Shown here: in pieces, positions 1 through 12,489 of the stretch
How the letters are laid out: the number at the start of each line of letters is the position of its first letter
Position numbering within the stretch: the first letter of the stretch is position 1
Source of the DNA: Microthyrium microscopicum
Taxonomy: Eukaryota; Ascomycota; Dothideomycetes; Microthyriales; Microthyriaceae
Assembly: GCA_010405405.1 (NCBI GenBank)
Contig: MU004240.1
Coordinates: forward strand, 1,084,882-1,148,881
Direction: 5' to 3'
DNA: 64,000 nucleotides
Made by a program: the position numbers and the translations under genes
The notes under the pieces: model-generated
What the model was told of the DNA's origin: nothing
The model's input: the letters and a program-made list of their open reading frames with translations, nothing else
Databases searched by the model: none

Positions 1-3000
1 GGCTGAAAGAGTTGCGTTCGGAAAGGATCATCATTGAATTTTGGGCTTCGTATGCTGTTGAAGCAAGATATGAAGATAAACGTAAAAGAGGTTGCGGTGT
101 TCTGGGAGTAGGATGCGATTGCGAGGGGGTGAGGCGAGCGGCGATCGCTGCCGCGGTCCGTAGCAGTTCATAAATAGTCCCCTCGTTGATATCAAGGCAG
201 CGAGGCGCTCACGTTGAAAGACCGGTCAAGATTCATGATACCACTAGTCAAGGATCATGCCAGTTCCAACTCGAAGTTTAATCCTGATTTTTAGATTCTA
301 TTCGATGAGATTGCCTTGTGAACAAACATGTAAGTCAGTACCTGCATTCAATGAATGCTTCACTCAACTCCAGTGCTTTATTTGTGTATGTTGTACTTCG
401 GCATCCCAGGGTAATCTCTGTTCAATGCTGGACGAGGCAGCCGATGGCGATACAGTGTCGTTAAGATAAGCTCTGGCACGCAAATACACACATACTCTGG
501 CACGATGAGAAAGTACCGAATCGCTCGATCATTCCCAATGGGGAAGTCTTTTGTTGGTAACCCCCGTCCCCCACAGTTTCAACCTGTCAACCACTCCTTA
601 TGTACTCTACTATTCTCCGGCTGCAATGATTTGCTTTGCATTGCATCCCGCTGTCAAATTCCTCCGCACTCATTCCCATATGTTGAAGATTTTTGGTACC
701 TTGCATCTGAATCCTGAAGTCCCTTTTGGTTTGTTGGCTAACTACACCGGTACACTCCTAGAGTATATATCGATCCATTTCACCACTCCTTTGATTCTTT
801 CAGTCCCCCTTTTGACATTCAATTGGGTATTATTCAGAGCTAAAGTCCCTGATACCAGCGATTTGGAAAAATCACAGGCCGAAACTATGCTTGCGCAGCG
901 AAGATCGTGTGGCCCTACACCACCACTGCATTACCTTGCCGATCCTTAGCCTCACTTTTTTCGAACACAGTGGCAGAGACATGCCCATGTTGATTTTGGC
1001 ATTGGCTTCGATGTTGATAGTTCGATTGTATAGCAAAAAACATGCTCGCTACTGAGTAAGGTATCTGTGATAAATTTGTCTTCGAATTATGCACCTGGTC
1101 GACCATGAGAGCAGTACTCTGATCTCTTGGCCTGGCTCATCATTGACAATATAAAAAAACTTAGCATTTGGCTTGTGATGACTTGCTACCCATCTAGTCT
1201 AGAAGTTAAGACTTCCTTGAATAAAGCTCCAGAGTCAGCTCTAACCATTGTTAGATAGGTTTTGATTGTTTCAAATGAGAGTATGAAATCCATTGAGAAC
1301 TCGAGGCTACCAGATGCTAACGCACGGCTTCAAGATAGGCATAGGATATTCAAGTCCGTATCAAAAAACATGTCCTTATGCTCGCTCAGGCTCTGTTGAC
1401 ACTGGAGGTATTTTGACATATCTCTAGATATACCTTAGGTATGTATGACCAACCTGGTATGAACAGTGTAAGGCGTGATTTTAGTGGCAGCATCATCTAT
1501 ACTAATGCACAGTACCAGGTACAATGACTCATAGGGAGTGGAAACAGGATGTTTTCACCACTCAGACGTGATACTCTATCTCTTGCCCATCACTTTTCTT
1601 TTCTACCTATCCTAACATGCCTGATAACAAGGACGATAACTTAGTGTTTTGCCTTTCAACACAGTACCAGGTTGATCCTGTTATGATTGGATCCTCTACC
1701 TTCAAACCACCGGGTACTGGAGGATATTGCTCTCCTGCAATAATGCCGATGAGATTTCAATCTTGTTGATGGAAAGGCGGGAGAACAGCCAGCCGAGTCC
1801 ATCTGAGTGACGCTCATTGACCGCCTAACATCTCAACAACCAACTTCCTCCCAGATGCTCGAAGATCATTGTGCCGAAACTCAAGACACTACACGACTGA
1901 GAACGCAAAGCCATGTCTATTCCCCAGCTCTACGCCCTTCCGCCCTGCACAACTGCTTGCATACTTCACTGACGCTAGGTAAGTACTTACTTACCTGGTC
2001 AAGTAAATATCTAGAAGTCCTAGAAACACGCTATCAGAAGAAGTTATAGATCCCAGATCCTTGGGAGCCAGTGATGAAACATGCCTCACTCCCAGCAGCT
2101 CACGGCCTATCCATTTTCTCGGGTTTGACTCTTCACAGCTGACTTCCCTTCACCCAACGCCCGACAACATCTTCCGGCCAGTATTCATCCATCGATTGAC
2201 TACTAGCCGGGCCGCACGGCAGCACTGTTAACAAGCCGCCCGGCCTACTGCCCTCGCCTCACTCACCCACTGTTCCTTCCGTGGGACGCAATTGGCCAGA
2301 CTCTGATTTGTATACTCGTATAACTCCACTTCTCAATCTCCAGTTCATGGTATGCAGATAAGGCGATGAAAGCTGACCTCGAGGCGTGTTCGGGCGGCAC
2401 GGGCGGATAGGCGCATTAGCTGAAATGGTCAGAGAAGCCTTGTTATGAACGCATTATGAAGCTGTCAATGTGTAAGAGATTATCACTGTCATTTCTGGAA
2501 GTAAAATGCGTGGTCTAGGGTGTGTACGTATGTACTAGCAAGTATCGAGATGAAGAGTTGAATTCAGAAGGCGTTGGGGGTGAGCAGGATGCCCACTGTT
2601 GAGTTGAGCATCACAGCTTTGCTTTCCCACAGTCTCAGTTCTCAGATGGATACACTAGACTACTTTGCCACTCCTGATTCGTGAAGCCAAGTAGCTTGGA
2701 CGTGACGGAGCAAGAGTCGTTCAATCAATCCTGGGAGACTTATGGTGGTTCGATCAAGCTTCTTCGTCGCTGTAATTGATGCTCGGACTGTCTGCAGTGT
2801 CTCCGAATTTATCGCAGCAACTATCCTTCTACGTAGTGAGATTGTTATATTGGGCTCTCTGTGCTGGAAGCATTGAGGATTGCCGCTTGGATTGGGACGA
2901 GAGTAAGCGATTGTCGTCTGCCGACATCTGGTTTGTCAATCGTGAGACTTCGTCAGATCTCACTGAGGTAGCCGAGAGCTTAGTAGTCCACTTATCATCC

Positions 3001-3333
3001 TTATGCTAACATCACAATGAACCCACAGACACCATTAGACAGATAATCGCATCATAACAATTTATTCACCATCCGCCTCCATAGACGCCCACGATTCGGC
3101 CACGGATGCCACATCTGACCATGAACCCCACGCCCCTTTTTTATATCCAAGACGCCGACAGTAAACAAAACCCCATGCAGCAATTACAATGCTATAGAAG
3201 AGCCACATTACAGAGAAACAAAGGGAGCAATGGCTTCAGGGACAAACAACAAGCTAACGAGAATAAAAAAAGGGGGCCTCTAACACGAGAAAGTTATGTG
3301 CAAAGTCGTTTTCCCGCAATGACCCCAAAAGAC
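1..3333. other. Gene-free intergenic region
   Basis: I could support no gene here. The longest open frames (for example 551-949) are short, lack recognisable domains and have no convincing splice partners. The region holds small repeated words such as CAGTACCAGGT (near 1511 and again near 1662), a GGTAAGTACTTAC near-palindrome around 1978, and one TGACTCA heptamer near 1524. It lies downstream of the minus-strand PCT1 gene, so its right end includes the PCT1 3' UTR. It could also hold part of a gene that starts left of the window. Confidence 0.5.
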
Positions 3334-4787
3334 TCAATGCATCTCCTTAAGAACCTGAGCATCAACCTCATCCTGCAAATTCAACTTACTCCGTCCCCGT
3401 CTGCCATCAACCGGGCTGCCAGCTGGCGTCCCCTCACTATCGCTGTCGCGACTATCGTTCAGTGTTCGTCGGCTCTTTGACATCTAGAGACGGGCTTTAG
3501 CATTCAGTACATTATCACGGGAGAGAGAAGAACGAACCCATGAGCGTACACCGCCAATTAGACCTAGACTGTAGCCAGCCGCAAAATCTGACTGCGAGGC
3601 ATGGCCTGTGCCAATCATTGGTGACTTTGGCACCTCGATTCGTGGCAAGGAGCTGGCGCTCGTTGGACTGACTCTACCGTCGCGACGTTCGCGGCCTGAA
3701 GGTGCGGGACTGCCGGGGCGGCTGGGCTGCCAGAAGGTGCGGAGCTCGCGGGTGAGTTCTTGGCCGGTGGCGGACCAGTTTGTTTTGATGTTGTCGCGTA
3801 GTTCTGTGACGGCGCGTTTGATGTCGAGCTCGTTCTTCTTGAGCCAGGAGACATTGAGTTCTTGACGGGATGTGCCGCGCTGTAGCTGGCGGGCGATATA
3901 AGCGTCGTAGTCCTTGACAATCTTGGTGATGATGCCGGTCGTGCTCACTCCTTCAGTGCGCTGGGTAACGAGGAACTTGCCAGCTTTCTTGATAGGCGCG
4001 TAAATATCATCGCCTTCGTCCGCGCCATAGGGAATATCATCGTGTGCGACATAGTCAATCTTGTACTTGTCCATAAAGTCTGGTGCGTCGGAGATGATCC
4101 AGGGGCAGTCTTCGACGACTTCATCAACCCATTTACAGTGGCGAACAGATTCGGCGCGCTCAGCACCGGAGAGAACGGTCAATCCTTTGCGGCGGTGAGT
4201 TTCCTTGTCGCCTGTTACGCCAACGATTAAGTATGTGTCTGGGAATGCTTCTTTGGCTTGTTGTAGCTGTCGCATATGTCTATAACTTCCCGTTAGCTTG
4301 CAGCTTTCCCGCTGGAGGAAAAAGCTTGTCCTTACCCCAAGTGAAACAGATCAAAAACCCCATCAGCATACACACGAACAGGCCGTCCCTCAGGTGGAGG
4401 ATTGGTAGTATAACCTGCCGGGTGGATGAGGCCCGCCTTTGGTGGTGCTTTCATCTGTAAACGGCCTCGTTCGCCGCCCTCGCCATGCTCCAGGGCATCT
4501 GCAATACGCTGTTGCTCCTCAGCAGACTTGCTATCAGACTGCTCCATTCCATTACTAGAGCTGCCATTCATGCTATTATCATCGTATGATGATGCATTGG
4601 TAAGGCTGGGCCTGGTGCGCTTAGCGGCCGGGCTATCGTCCTGCTGCTGTTGAGCCGCTTTAGCTGCCGTCACTTCGTGGAGGATAGGATCGGCAGTGTC
4701 AGAGGCAGAGGCATCGCGGGAAGATGGTTGAGGCGGAGGAGGGTCGGTCTTGCTTAGTGTTGAGGTTCGTTTCCGTTTTGGTGCCAT
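3334..4787 (-). CDS. PCT1: Choline-phosphate cytidylyltransferase
   Basis: This enzyme makes CDP-choline from CTP and phosphocholine, the rate-setting step of the Kennedy pathway to phosphatidylcholine, at nuclear or ER membranes. Exons are 4787-4336, 4279-3538 and 3483-3334, giving 447 aa. The N-terminal ~145 residues are basic, Ser-rich and low complexity. The cytidylyltransferase fold follows, with the nucleotide-binding HLGH box at about residues 149-152; this box is built across intron 1, which supports that junction. The second signature, RTEGVSTTG, lies at about 258-266. An amphipathic Lys/Arg-rich membrane-binding stretch follows. Intron 2 (3537-3484) avoids a stop in the unspliced frame and restores a family-like tail, GGVRSW then MSKSRRTLNDSRDSD, ending in KEMH. 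That tail is Ser/Asp-rich and probably phosphorylated (inference). The start is the first in-frame ATG. Identity is secure; the last exon is likely. Confidence 0.93.
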
Positions 4788-5996
4788 TGTGAAGATTGCT
4801 TAATAGCCTGCGAGGCTAGGCGTAGGCTTGTTGGAGTGGAAGGTAGACTAAGGGTTGGATAGACGGAGTTGGGAGGACAATGGCAATAGGTCGTTTGATG
4901 GACAGGTTCGATGGATGAGAGGAAAAAATGGTTCCGATGTTGGAGAACGTTCGTCAAGAAACTTGGTGTTGGATCTTGGGAGCTCAACACATGCCAGTAG
5001 CCGAATGACGTGACGTGACTTCTTGGAAGTTGAGCTCTGCCTTGGAAAACACCAATACCAACCCTTTGCTTTTCCAACTCTCAATCGAGACTACAGGATA
5101 GCGGCATCTGGCAATCGTCGGTAGGAGGTCTTTGGTGTCCTTTGGAGAATTGTTGTACTAGTTTCGCAACAATGCGAGCTCATTCTACAGACACAATATG
5201 TCCAAACGCCAGATGAGCAGCTACAAGCATGCTATCCCTGGCTTGTTCTAACTGCAGTCGGGGCTCAAATTTCACCTTCGCGGGGATTTTTATTGAAAGG
5301 CGGCCCATAAACAGCAATCATTTGACCTTGTTGTAATCTAATTGCCTCTAAATTTCGCCTTATGTCCAGACCAAAGTAGCAGCTTCATTGGTCCGCCTTG
5401 GCATCTGTATATCTTTCACTACATCGACATCAATGGACTAATTGCACCTGATGCTTTGAGTACTGTGTGTAGTAGAAAATCGCGGAAATTCCCGAGCATT
5501 GCTTTCAATCAAACATTAACAAGTCTATTTGTCCAAGCAGCAAGAGTCAAATGGCGCAATGCGGATGTACCAGGTACATAAGATATAGAAATGATCCAGT
5601 TCCCCTAGCCAACACGCAACAGCAGTAGCATGCACCAAAATGATCCTAGAACGCATCAGATTTCCAACAAAGTAGGTATCAATGAGAAAGCAAGACCAAA
5701 AGAAAAAAGACCACATTTCACACCCTCCACACCCTCCCAGGGTCTACTACTGAATGCAGCTTAACGGGGTAATAGTATCCATAAAGTAAAACAACCAAGC
5801 TCGTATAATCGCACAAACACGACACGCAATCGCAACCAGCCATCTGCTAAAGATGACCGCCTACACCAATCCGATCCACATCGTGTCATGTCGCTCCCAG
5901 TTCCAATGCCAAATATCTTTGAACAAGAAACTTTTTGCTAATGCATCATAGGCTTCCTAACTCATGTCGTACAAGTTCATCGCACATAGCAAGGCT
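4788..5996. other. Intergenic: PCT1 promoter and PP2C 3' flank
   Basis: This stretch separates two minus-strand genes. The right part (about 5700-5996) should hold the PP2C 3' UTR, and the left part (4788-5100) the PCT1 leader and promoter. Open frames at 4754-5077 and 4848-5084 are leader-overlapping with no domain. I see no additional gene. Confidence 0.5.
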
Positions 5997-7877
5997 TTAA
6001 GGCTTTGATTCTGTCTTGGTGCCCGTATCTGTCGTCTTGGTCGTTTCGCTCTCCGACTTCTTGTCGGCTACACTGGAGGCAGTACTGGCTTCGGTATGCG
6101 ATTTGGCAGGAAGAGTGTCAGTGCTGGAAGTGGGTGCTGGAGTTTCTTCTCGTCGGCTTCGTTCCTCGGCTGCTTCACCTTCGTCTTCACTACCGGAAGG
6201 TGTGCCCTTGGTGACTTGCTCTTCGAGATCTTTGTCCTCATCTTGGTCAAACATGTCAGCGTCGTTCTCGTTGGAAGTGGTAATGTTGAATCCTCCGCTA
6301 CCGTCCCCAAGAAGGATTATACCGCGAGGCAGTCTTCCTCCTCCAAGTTGATTGGGACGGTGGTCAAGGTCCATTGACATATCAAAGTCTTCATGATTAT
6401 CATCGGCGCGCATACCGGGTCCACGATGTTCCGCTGCGCAGTCAATTAGCAGGGAGGGCTTGTTGACATTAGACATTAAAAACTAACCAAACTCTGGGGG
6501 TGCACATGGGCCATCGCCCTTGGCGACACGATCTGCAACATCTTGATACCACTGTTCCTTTGTCTTTCCTTGAAGGAGAGCAACTACAATAACGGTCATG
6601 TTGTCACATCCGACGCCTCCAGTATCGCTAGTCCTAGCTAGGCAATTGTCCATGAGGTTCTCGCAGATTGATGACAGCTCTTGCTTTGCGACAATGCCAC
6701 GTCTAACGAACTCGATAACGGCTTGAGAAGACTGGCAATCCCAGATACCTAGACAGTGTGAGCAATACGAAAGAAAATTCTATTAGAGATAAAATCATAC
6801 CATCGCATGCAATGACAACGAATTCATCGTCTTCAGTGACCTCGTGTTCGGTAACATCGGGGAATGCGGTGACTATCTGTTGCTCCGGAGGGAGTTCGGC
6901 GGTTTTCTTGAATTCGAAATCGCCAATGGCACGAGAGAGGGCGAGGTTTCCATTGACTCGTCCAAAATCAACGAATCCACCAGCAGCAGTGATGCGGGCT
7001 CTTTCGGCTTTTCAGTGTTAGACAGATCATTGTCAAGTTGAAGGTTTCTCTTACAATCGTTCTGAGGCTTGTGGTCAAAGGAAAGCGGCTTAGCCCGTCC
7101 TTTGATACCCAAGACAGCGCGCGAGTCGCCAGCGTTGCTCTGCAAAAGTTAGTGGTGGTTTCCAGATGGTTGGGTGTTCGAAAAACGTACGCAAAAGATT
7201 TTGTTGTTTGTGAGTACTCCAACGCATGCGGTGCAACCCGAGACTTCTTCCTCGTATTTTGGATCTTGAAAACGTCAGTGTATGTATGGAAACGCCAATC
7301 GCTAGAGCTCACCATTCAAGATTGCTCTATCGGTAGCCAAAAACCCATCTTTGAGAGCCTTTTCAAGATCGCCCGACTTGTATCCTTCCTGCTTTGCAAT
7401 AATCTTATGCAGATATTCCCCAGCGTATATCGCTACTTTGTCTCCACCATGTCCATCGTAAACACCAAAGAAGCTCAACCGTTTGTCGCCAGTAGTAAGT
7501 TCAGTGCTCTTGTCGCCTTCGGCTTTGAGGTCGAGGATAGTAGCGTGGGCATCTTCCATACTTATTCGCCATCCTTGCATGGAGGATACACCGTAGACGA
7601 AACGTTCATCTTCACCGGATGCCGAATGCTATATCGGTCGTATTAGCAGGGCGCAAAGGCCAAAAGTCCTGTTGTAAAATTGCAGGAAAGTAAAAAGTCA
7701 AAAAGGTAGGGTCACTACTAGAGACGGGCTGAAAAGAAGCCGATAAGAGAAATACGAAAGGAAAGTATCCAGCCAGACCGCATGTCATCTCACTCGCGAC
7801 CACGAACGCAATGCAAATCACGCAAAATTATTTGGACTAACCTTTTCTACCACGGGCTCACTGAGAGTCTGTCCCAT
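5997..7877 (-). CDS. PP2C-type Ser/Thr phosphatase (PTC2/PTC3-like)
   Basis: This is a Mg/Mn-dependent protein phosphatase of the fungal Ptc2/Ptc3 group, which in yeast reverses stress MAPK and DNA-damage checkpoint phosphorylation. Seven exons: 7877-7842, 7628-7313, 7264-7191, 7139-7055, 7007-6801, 6748-6488 and 6433-5997, giving 471 aa. The N-terminus [12 protein letters not shown] is followed by [18 protein letters not shown] Gly2 suggests possible N-myristoylation (inference). Metal-site motifs are present: [30 protein letters not shown] and GCDNMT, so it should be active. The last ~140 residues are an acidic, Ser/Thr/Glu-rich tail outside the catalytic fold. All junctions keep frame and restore motifs that are split by introns. 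Exon 1 encodes only 12 residues, and the 213-bp first intron is unusually long for this window. It sits head to tail with SGO1 upstream. Substrate specificity cannot be read from the sequence. Confidence 0.93.
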
Positions 7878-9049
7878 GATTGCAGTCGGTACTCGTCGGG
7901 CGAGCGGAAGGTGGTATTAAGAGGAGGATATAAGCAGCAAGTATCTGTCGTTCATGAGATTTGGTCGGGAGAATGCAAACGGACTCAGATTCGAAGACTG
8001 GGCTGAATGACGCTGGGTACGACAGAGTTTGTTGGTGGTTGAGAGGGGCTGAGTTTTGAGCGGCAGGCGGCGGCGGGCAAAGGGCAATGACGACGTGTAG
8101 AAGACAGGAGAATTGAAAGCTGGCGATGAGAAGAGATGTGTTGGAGAAGGAGAGGAGGGGAGCGAAAATCACCACGAGAGGATGACAAGAAGTTGGTCGT
8201 TTGAAGAGAAAAGTGGAAGTATGGACGATGGAGTTTAAATCGAGTAAGGTTGCGAACTGGTGGTGGGACTGGGAGGTTGTCCAGAGCGAGGTCCACAGCA
8301 CCACAGTCGCGCCTGCCTTGCCTGGGTCTTGACCCCTCCGTTCCTTCCCATCATTGCTGCCAGCACCCGGCCTCAAAGAACTCTAAACAGAAAGAGCGAC
8401 GGCTGCCCACCAAATCTACCCGCCGCAACGCCAATACCACTAACATCTCATCTCATCTGGTTATGCGTTGTTCCTTCTTCCTAGTCTCAAAGTATATCAT
8501 ACACTACTCTTATTCGGGAAATGACACCATTGAACATTGGAAAGAGCAGGTCCACGTGATGTGATATTACGGAAGGCGTTAGGTACCGGTACCATGATCG
8601 TTGGTATGTAGCTTCCGCTTGCGGCTACTTGTCTTCAATATCAAAATTGATGATACATCGTGACAAAATGAGATAGAAGCAATATCGGGCGTGTTTTCAC
8701 GGCAAGGTTAAAAACCCAGCCACCTACATACGCTACGTCTTCAGCCAGTACTATATCAGCCATTGTCGTTGATATCTTATTGACCTTGGTAGATTCAACA
8801 AGGCAAGAACGCACGCGACCGAGTACATGTGTAAAAGCATATCAATCATACAACACAGGTGAAATAGAATAATAATAAATACGCTCATCGCAAATCTGAA
8901 TTCCTAACCCAGAGCTATAACGCTCAATGCTAAAGCGCGCTAAAAAAAGGAAAGTCGAACTGATGGTATCCAAAATCACAATTCGCTGCCATAGCTCGCT
9001 TGCTCGCTTCAAAACCCAAAACACCACGCCGTCTCTAGTCTCCTCAACA
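7878..9049. other. Intergenic: PP2C promoter and SGO1 3' flank
   Basis: The segment at about 8000-8330 is purine-rich on the plus strand, hence CT-rich on the coding strand of the PP2C gene, as in many fungal core promoters and leaders. The open frame 7858-8376 on the minus strand is this biased leader rather than a protein gene. The rest contains nothing I can name. Confidence 0.45.
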
Positions 9050-11243
9050 TTACAACATCATACTCCTCCGTCTCGCAGCCACCCGGTTCGCGCGATCAAG
9101 AGGATTCTCCCCTCTAATCTTCCCAACCGCCGCCAACTCACCACCCCCTCCCTTCCCCTTCGCCTCGTCCCCGCCCCTTACATCAGTCATACTCGAATGC
9201 CGCCGCTGAGCCCGCCCCTGTGTAATACTATCCGACGACCTATCGCTCGATGTCGGCGAACTCTCATTAAAATCGTAAACTGCTAATTCAGCCTCACGCA
9301 TCTCATCTACGCGCCGCCGTCGACTTGGTGCGGGGAGCGCGTCGACTGCTGCTGATGCATGGCGTGCAGAGGTAGCTTTCGTTGAAGCTGTAGTGGATGA
9401 AGTGGATGATGGAGTAGCGTAGCTTGCGCTGACGGAAGCTCGTGGGGCGCGCTTAGTTTTGGTGCTGGTGCTGGTGGAGTCTGCTTCCGATGCGTCGGAT
9501 ACAGGCAGTGGTTCCGATATTTTGTTGACTAGCGGGCTTGGAGCTTCGTCGATGTATGATGGTGGGAGATCAGACGATGATGATTTTGGCTGCCATGGAT
9601 GTGCCGAGTCTTTTTTGACGATGGCGCCGGGGATTGGACGGCCGTCTTTGCCTACTGCGTCAGAGAGCTCCTTTGTGGGTCGGCGCATTTTGCTGATGAG
9701 GTTGGGTTCGGCGTAGTTGACGACTGCGCGGGCGCGGCGCCCGGGTCGGCCGCTTGGCTCGAGGCCGGTGGTTGTTGATATGGAGGCTAGGTTTGTGGGG
9801 GGTGGTGTGTCTTTGCCTACTGGTCTGTCTGTTGATGGTTGGGATGGTGGTGAGAAGAGATCGAGAGCTGGGGTTTTTGGTTGAAGAGCTGCTTCATAAG
9901 CTGCCATGTCAACGATGTTCAAGTCTGAGGACGCTTTTGACTCTGGAATTGCTGTTTTTCTCGTGGTTTCGATATTGAGCTCTGGGAGTGCTTTTGACTC
10001 TGGAAGTACTGGTTTTCTATCTTTTATCTTGGTTCGCGGTGGGTCCTTGAGTAAAGATGGCGCTGGAGGAGCTTTCAATGATTTCTCGGTTCCAAGCCCT
10101 CTCCTTGGCTTCTTTGGAGAAACAACTGGATCCGTATTGACGGGTTCTGTCATCAAATTAGCACGTTATCAGAAGTCGAACCTCGGAAACTTACTCTCGC
10201 CAAATGGCTTTCGATCTATCGTTGGTTCCTTCGATGGGCGCGAAGAACTTCTCTTCTCACTTATATCAGTTCTGCGCTCAGAGCTCTTCTGCAACGAAGT
10301 TTTCCGAGCAAACGTAAAGGATTCCACTGCCGGCGCAGCTTTTGCAGTCTCATCATCTCGCGCATCGAGTTTCCGCTTTAACGTAGTCCGTATGACCGGC
10401 TTCGTCTCTGCAGAACTTTCAGCACTCAACTCATCTATTTCCATCTCGGGCTGCTCAAAGGAAACCGAACGCCTACTGCTCATCTTTCCACTATCTCTGC
10501 GCTTGCGTCTCATTTCCACATTTGATGGCAACCCTTCTGGAAGCATATCATCCATTCCCTCCACAGCTTGTGCAGGCGCAGGTATGTCCATTATCGTGTC
10601 AGACTCCTGGATGGGATCGGGCATGAGGGAGAGCGCAACAGGGGGCGGGCCTGGATCTGAATCGAATGAACTGCTTGTTATTTCTGCTTGTGGTTGCTCA
10701 GCTAGCGATGCGCGCGGCCAGCTCTTATCTTCCGCGATTGTCGCCAAACGTCCTTCTTGCTCCTCAAGCATGTCCAACTCATGGCGTTCTGGCCTGGCTA
10801 GAGATTCTCTGTGCTTTTGTTTGGGAGGAAGCTTCTGGAATGAAGCCAACTCGGAGACAAGCCCGCTCAGCATATCCATCTGTTGTTCCAGCTTTTCGCG
10901 AACAGACCGAACGCTGATCTTATCAGGCCGGTTGTCAATTTCGACTTTGAGGGCGATATTTTCTTGGGAGAGTTCGGCATTAAGGGTGAGAAGTTTGGAG
11001 ATCTCGCTTTCGAGGACGCGTATTCGAATGGATTGTATGGAGTTGCTTCTAGGTGACTGGTTAGTTTTTGCTCCTATCGCAACATTCAGATATGCGCGCT
11101 CACTTTGCCAACTCTCGATTTTGTCGCAGAAACCTCCGTTTAACTTGAAACCTCGTCAGCCTTATTTTTGATCCATTCAGAAGAGTATTCATACCAGCAT
11201 CGACAGACTCGGCGGGCGGACCGAGTTCATTTACCCTTGCCAT
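9050..11243 (-). CDS. SGO1: Shugoshin (centromeric cohesin protector)
   Basis: Shugoshin recruits PP2A to pericentromeres, protects cohesin and helps kinetochores bi-orient. Exons are 11243-11195, 11143-11104, 11048-10195 and 10146-9050, giving 679 aa. Splicing yields the family N-terminus (MARVNELGPPAESVDA, then VKRRFLRQNRELAKSNSIQ), which leads into a coiled coil at about residues 15-100 with heptad-like LESEISKLLTLNAELSQEN. The middle is long, Ser/Pro/Lys-rich and disordered. The conserved basic SGO motif, seen as GRPGRRARAVVNYAEPNL followed by KMRRPTKELSDAV, lies at about 447-480. The first two exons are only 49 and 40 nt, so simple ORF calling misses the start. About 200 poorly conserved residues follow the SGO motif and end in ARRRSMML. 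It is divergent from DAD2, 381 bp apart. Having both hallmark regions makes the call strong. Confidence 0.92.
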
Positions 11244-11624
11244 GGGTTTCAACCACAGTTCCAGCGGCGGAACAGTCCGATTTTGTCACAAAATTGTAGT
11301 AATAGGTATTCAGGTTGCTCCGAGGAAGCTTTCGATCGAGTAATGCCAGAATAAGCGACGTGGTTGCTGTTGCGTGCGTGGATGGCTTGGACAGATTGAT
11401 GGGTAAGAAGTTGGACTTTTGAGAAAATCTACGGAGTAAACAACAACAAATGGCCGAACCTAGCAACAGCGCTAGGCCCAACTAGGCATGCGCTATCCCA
11501 CCCCTCCATCATGCGAGAAAAGTCGCGATATCCCCGATCGCGTCGCAAATTATTTGAAAGTGTCTGACAACTGCACAATTTGAGATCTTTGTTTTCCAAC
11601 CCTCACCAGGTCTCATCTATCACA
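11244..11624. promoter_or_regulatory. Divergent SGO1/DAD2 promoter region
   Basis: These 381 bp separate the two start codons and must hold both promoters and leaders. One ACGCG core (read on the minus strand at 11539-11543), the core of the MBF cell-cycle box, lies about 80 bp before the DAD2 ATG, and a TCGCGA palindrome lies at 11523-11528. A single pentamer is expected by chance at roughly this length, so cell-cycle control is only a hypothesis. Confidence 0.4.
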
Positions 11625-12120
11625 ATGTCGAACTTCACCCGCCCCATACCCTCTCACACGCGCAATCTCTCCCTCAACCAACCCAGCGCAAGCCAACAAG
11701 CCGCGCTCGTCGCACGCGTCAACGAGAAGAAAGCAGAGCTCGCTGGTCTTCGCGAACTACAAGCACTTAGCGGCTCAGTGGCAGATCAAATGCAAATGCT
11801 CGAAGACAAGCTGTCCACACTAGCCGACGGGACAGAAGGTATGGCATATTTCAACAATTGAAGAGATAGCGCTGACAGCCTCAATAGCGGTCGCGACGGT
11901 CCTAGCAAACTGGCACAGTGTACTACGCGCAATACATATGGCTTCGAGTGAGATGCTCACTATGCAATGGAGGAGTCATGCTGACGAGCGGATAGCGAAA
12001 CTACCAAAACCGAAGGATGATAGCGCGAATGAGACAGTACTGCCGCAGACGTTGGTGCGGATACCGACGCAGCATGCGGATCTGATACCGCAGGGGACTT
12101 CGGGAAGTATAGCGGAATGA
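11625..12120 (+). CDS. DAD2: DASH complex subunit Dad2
   Basis: Dad2 is a small helical subunit of the ten-protein DASH/Dam1 ring that couples kinetochores to spindle microtubules. Exons are 11625-11838, 11888-11947 and 11996-12120, giving 132 aa. The N-terminal 25 residues are Ser/Pro-rich. Then comes the Dad2 helix (AALVARVNEKKAELAGLREL), followed by TLADGTEAVATVLANWHSVL built across intron 1. Intron 2 removal gives IHMASTKLPKPKDD, and the end PQTLVRIPT is typical of the family. The middle exon is 60 nt, and unspliced frames break early. The start is the first ATG in frame with the helix. It is divergent from SGO1 and convergent with YPI1. Confidence 0.93.
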
Positions 12121-12489
12121 AACGTGACTGGCGAAGAGGCTTTGGTAGTAACCGGAAGCTTGAAAGCACGTGCTATGCAGCATCTACGAAGATGACAGGA
12201 TGCGCGGTATGTGATTAGACTCTAGTGCAGAGTTTGATCAATGACGAAATATGATATGCATCCACTCAGTTGATAGAACGACGCCCGAGGCACAGCATTA
12301 GTGTCAATTGGGCAGATTCTGAATTGGTCTAGACAGCGAATCCATCTAAACAAGTAACGCTATGAAGCTATGCTGCAGCGGAAAACACCCCTTTATGTCT
12401 TCCCCAAGAAGAGAATCTATATGAATCATAACGCTCATCAATCATTTTGGACCTTGGTACCTCATGACACATATCTCAATTGGTAGGTG
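12121..12489. other. Convergent 3' spacer between DAD2 and YPI1
   Basis: These 369 bp lie between two converging stop codons and should hold both 3' UTRs. I see no coding or repeat signal. Confidence 0.5.

Noticed and set aside
551-949. 132-codon plus-strand frame in the first gene-free region
   Set aside because: No domain, no splice partners and ordinary intergenic composition; chance length is plausible.
3106-3480. 124-codon plus-strand frame
   Set aside because: It is antisense to the proposed third PCT1 exon and 3' UTR and has no conserved features.
7038-7646. 202-codon plus-strand frame
   Set aside because: It is antisense to PP2C exons 2-4 and crosses their introns; the minus strand carries all PP2C catalytic motifs.
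7858-8376. 172-codon minus-strand frame upstream of PP2C
   Set aside because: It is the CT-biased leader and promoter, with composition typical of untranslated sequence and no homologous motif.
9906-11171. 421-codon plus-strand open frame, the longest non-annotated frame
   Set aside because: It lies antisense to shugoshin exons 2-4, is Ser-rich because it mirrors the Lys/Glu/Asp-rich coding strand, and has no domain. The opposite strand has an intact, recognisable protein.
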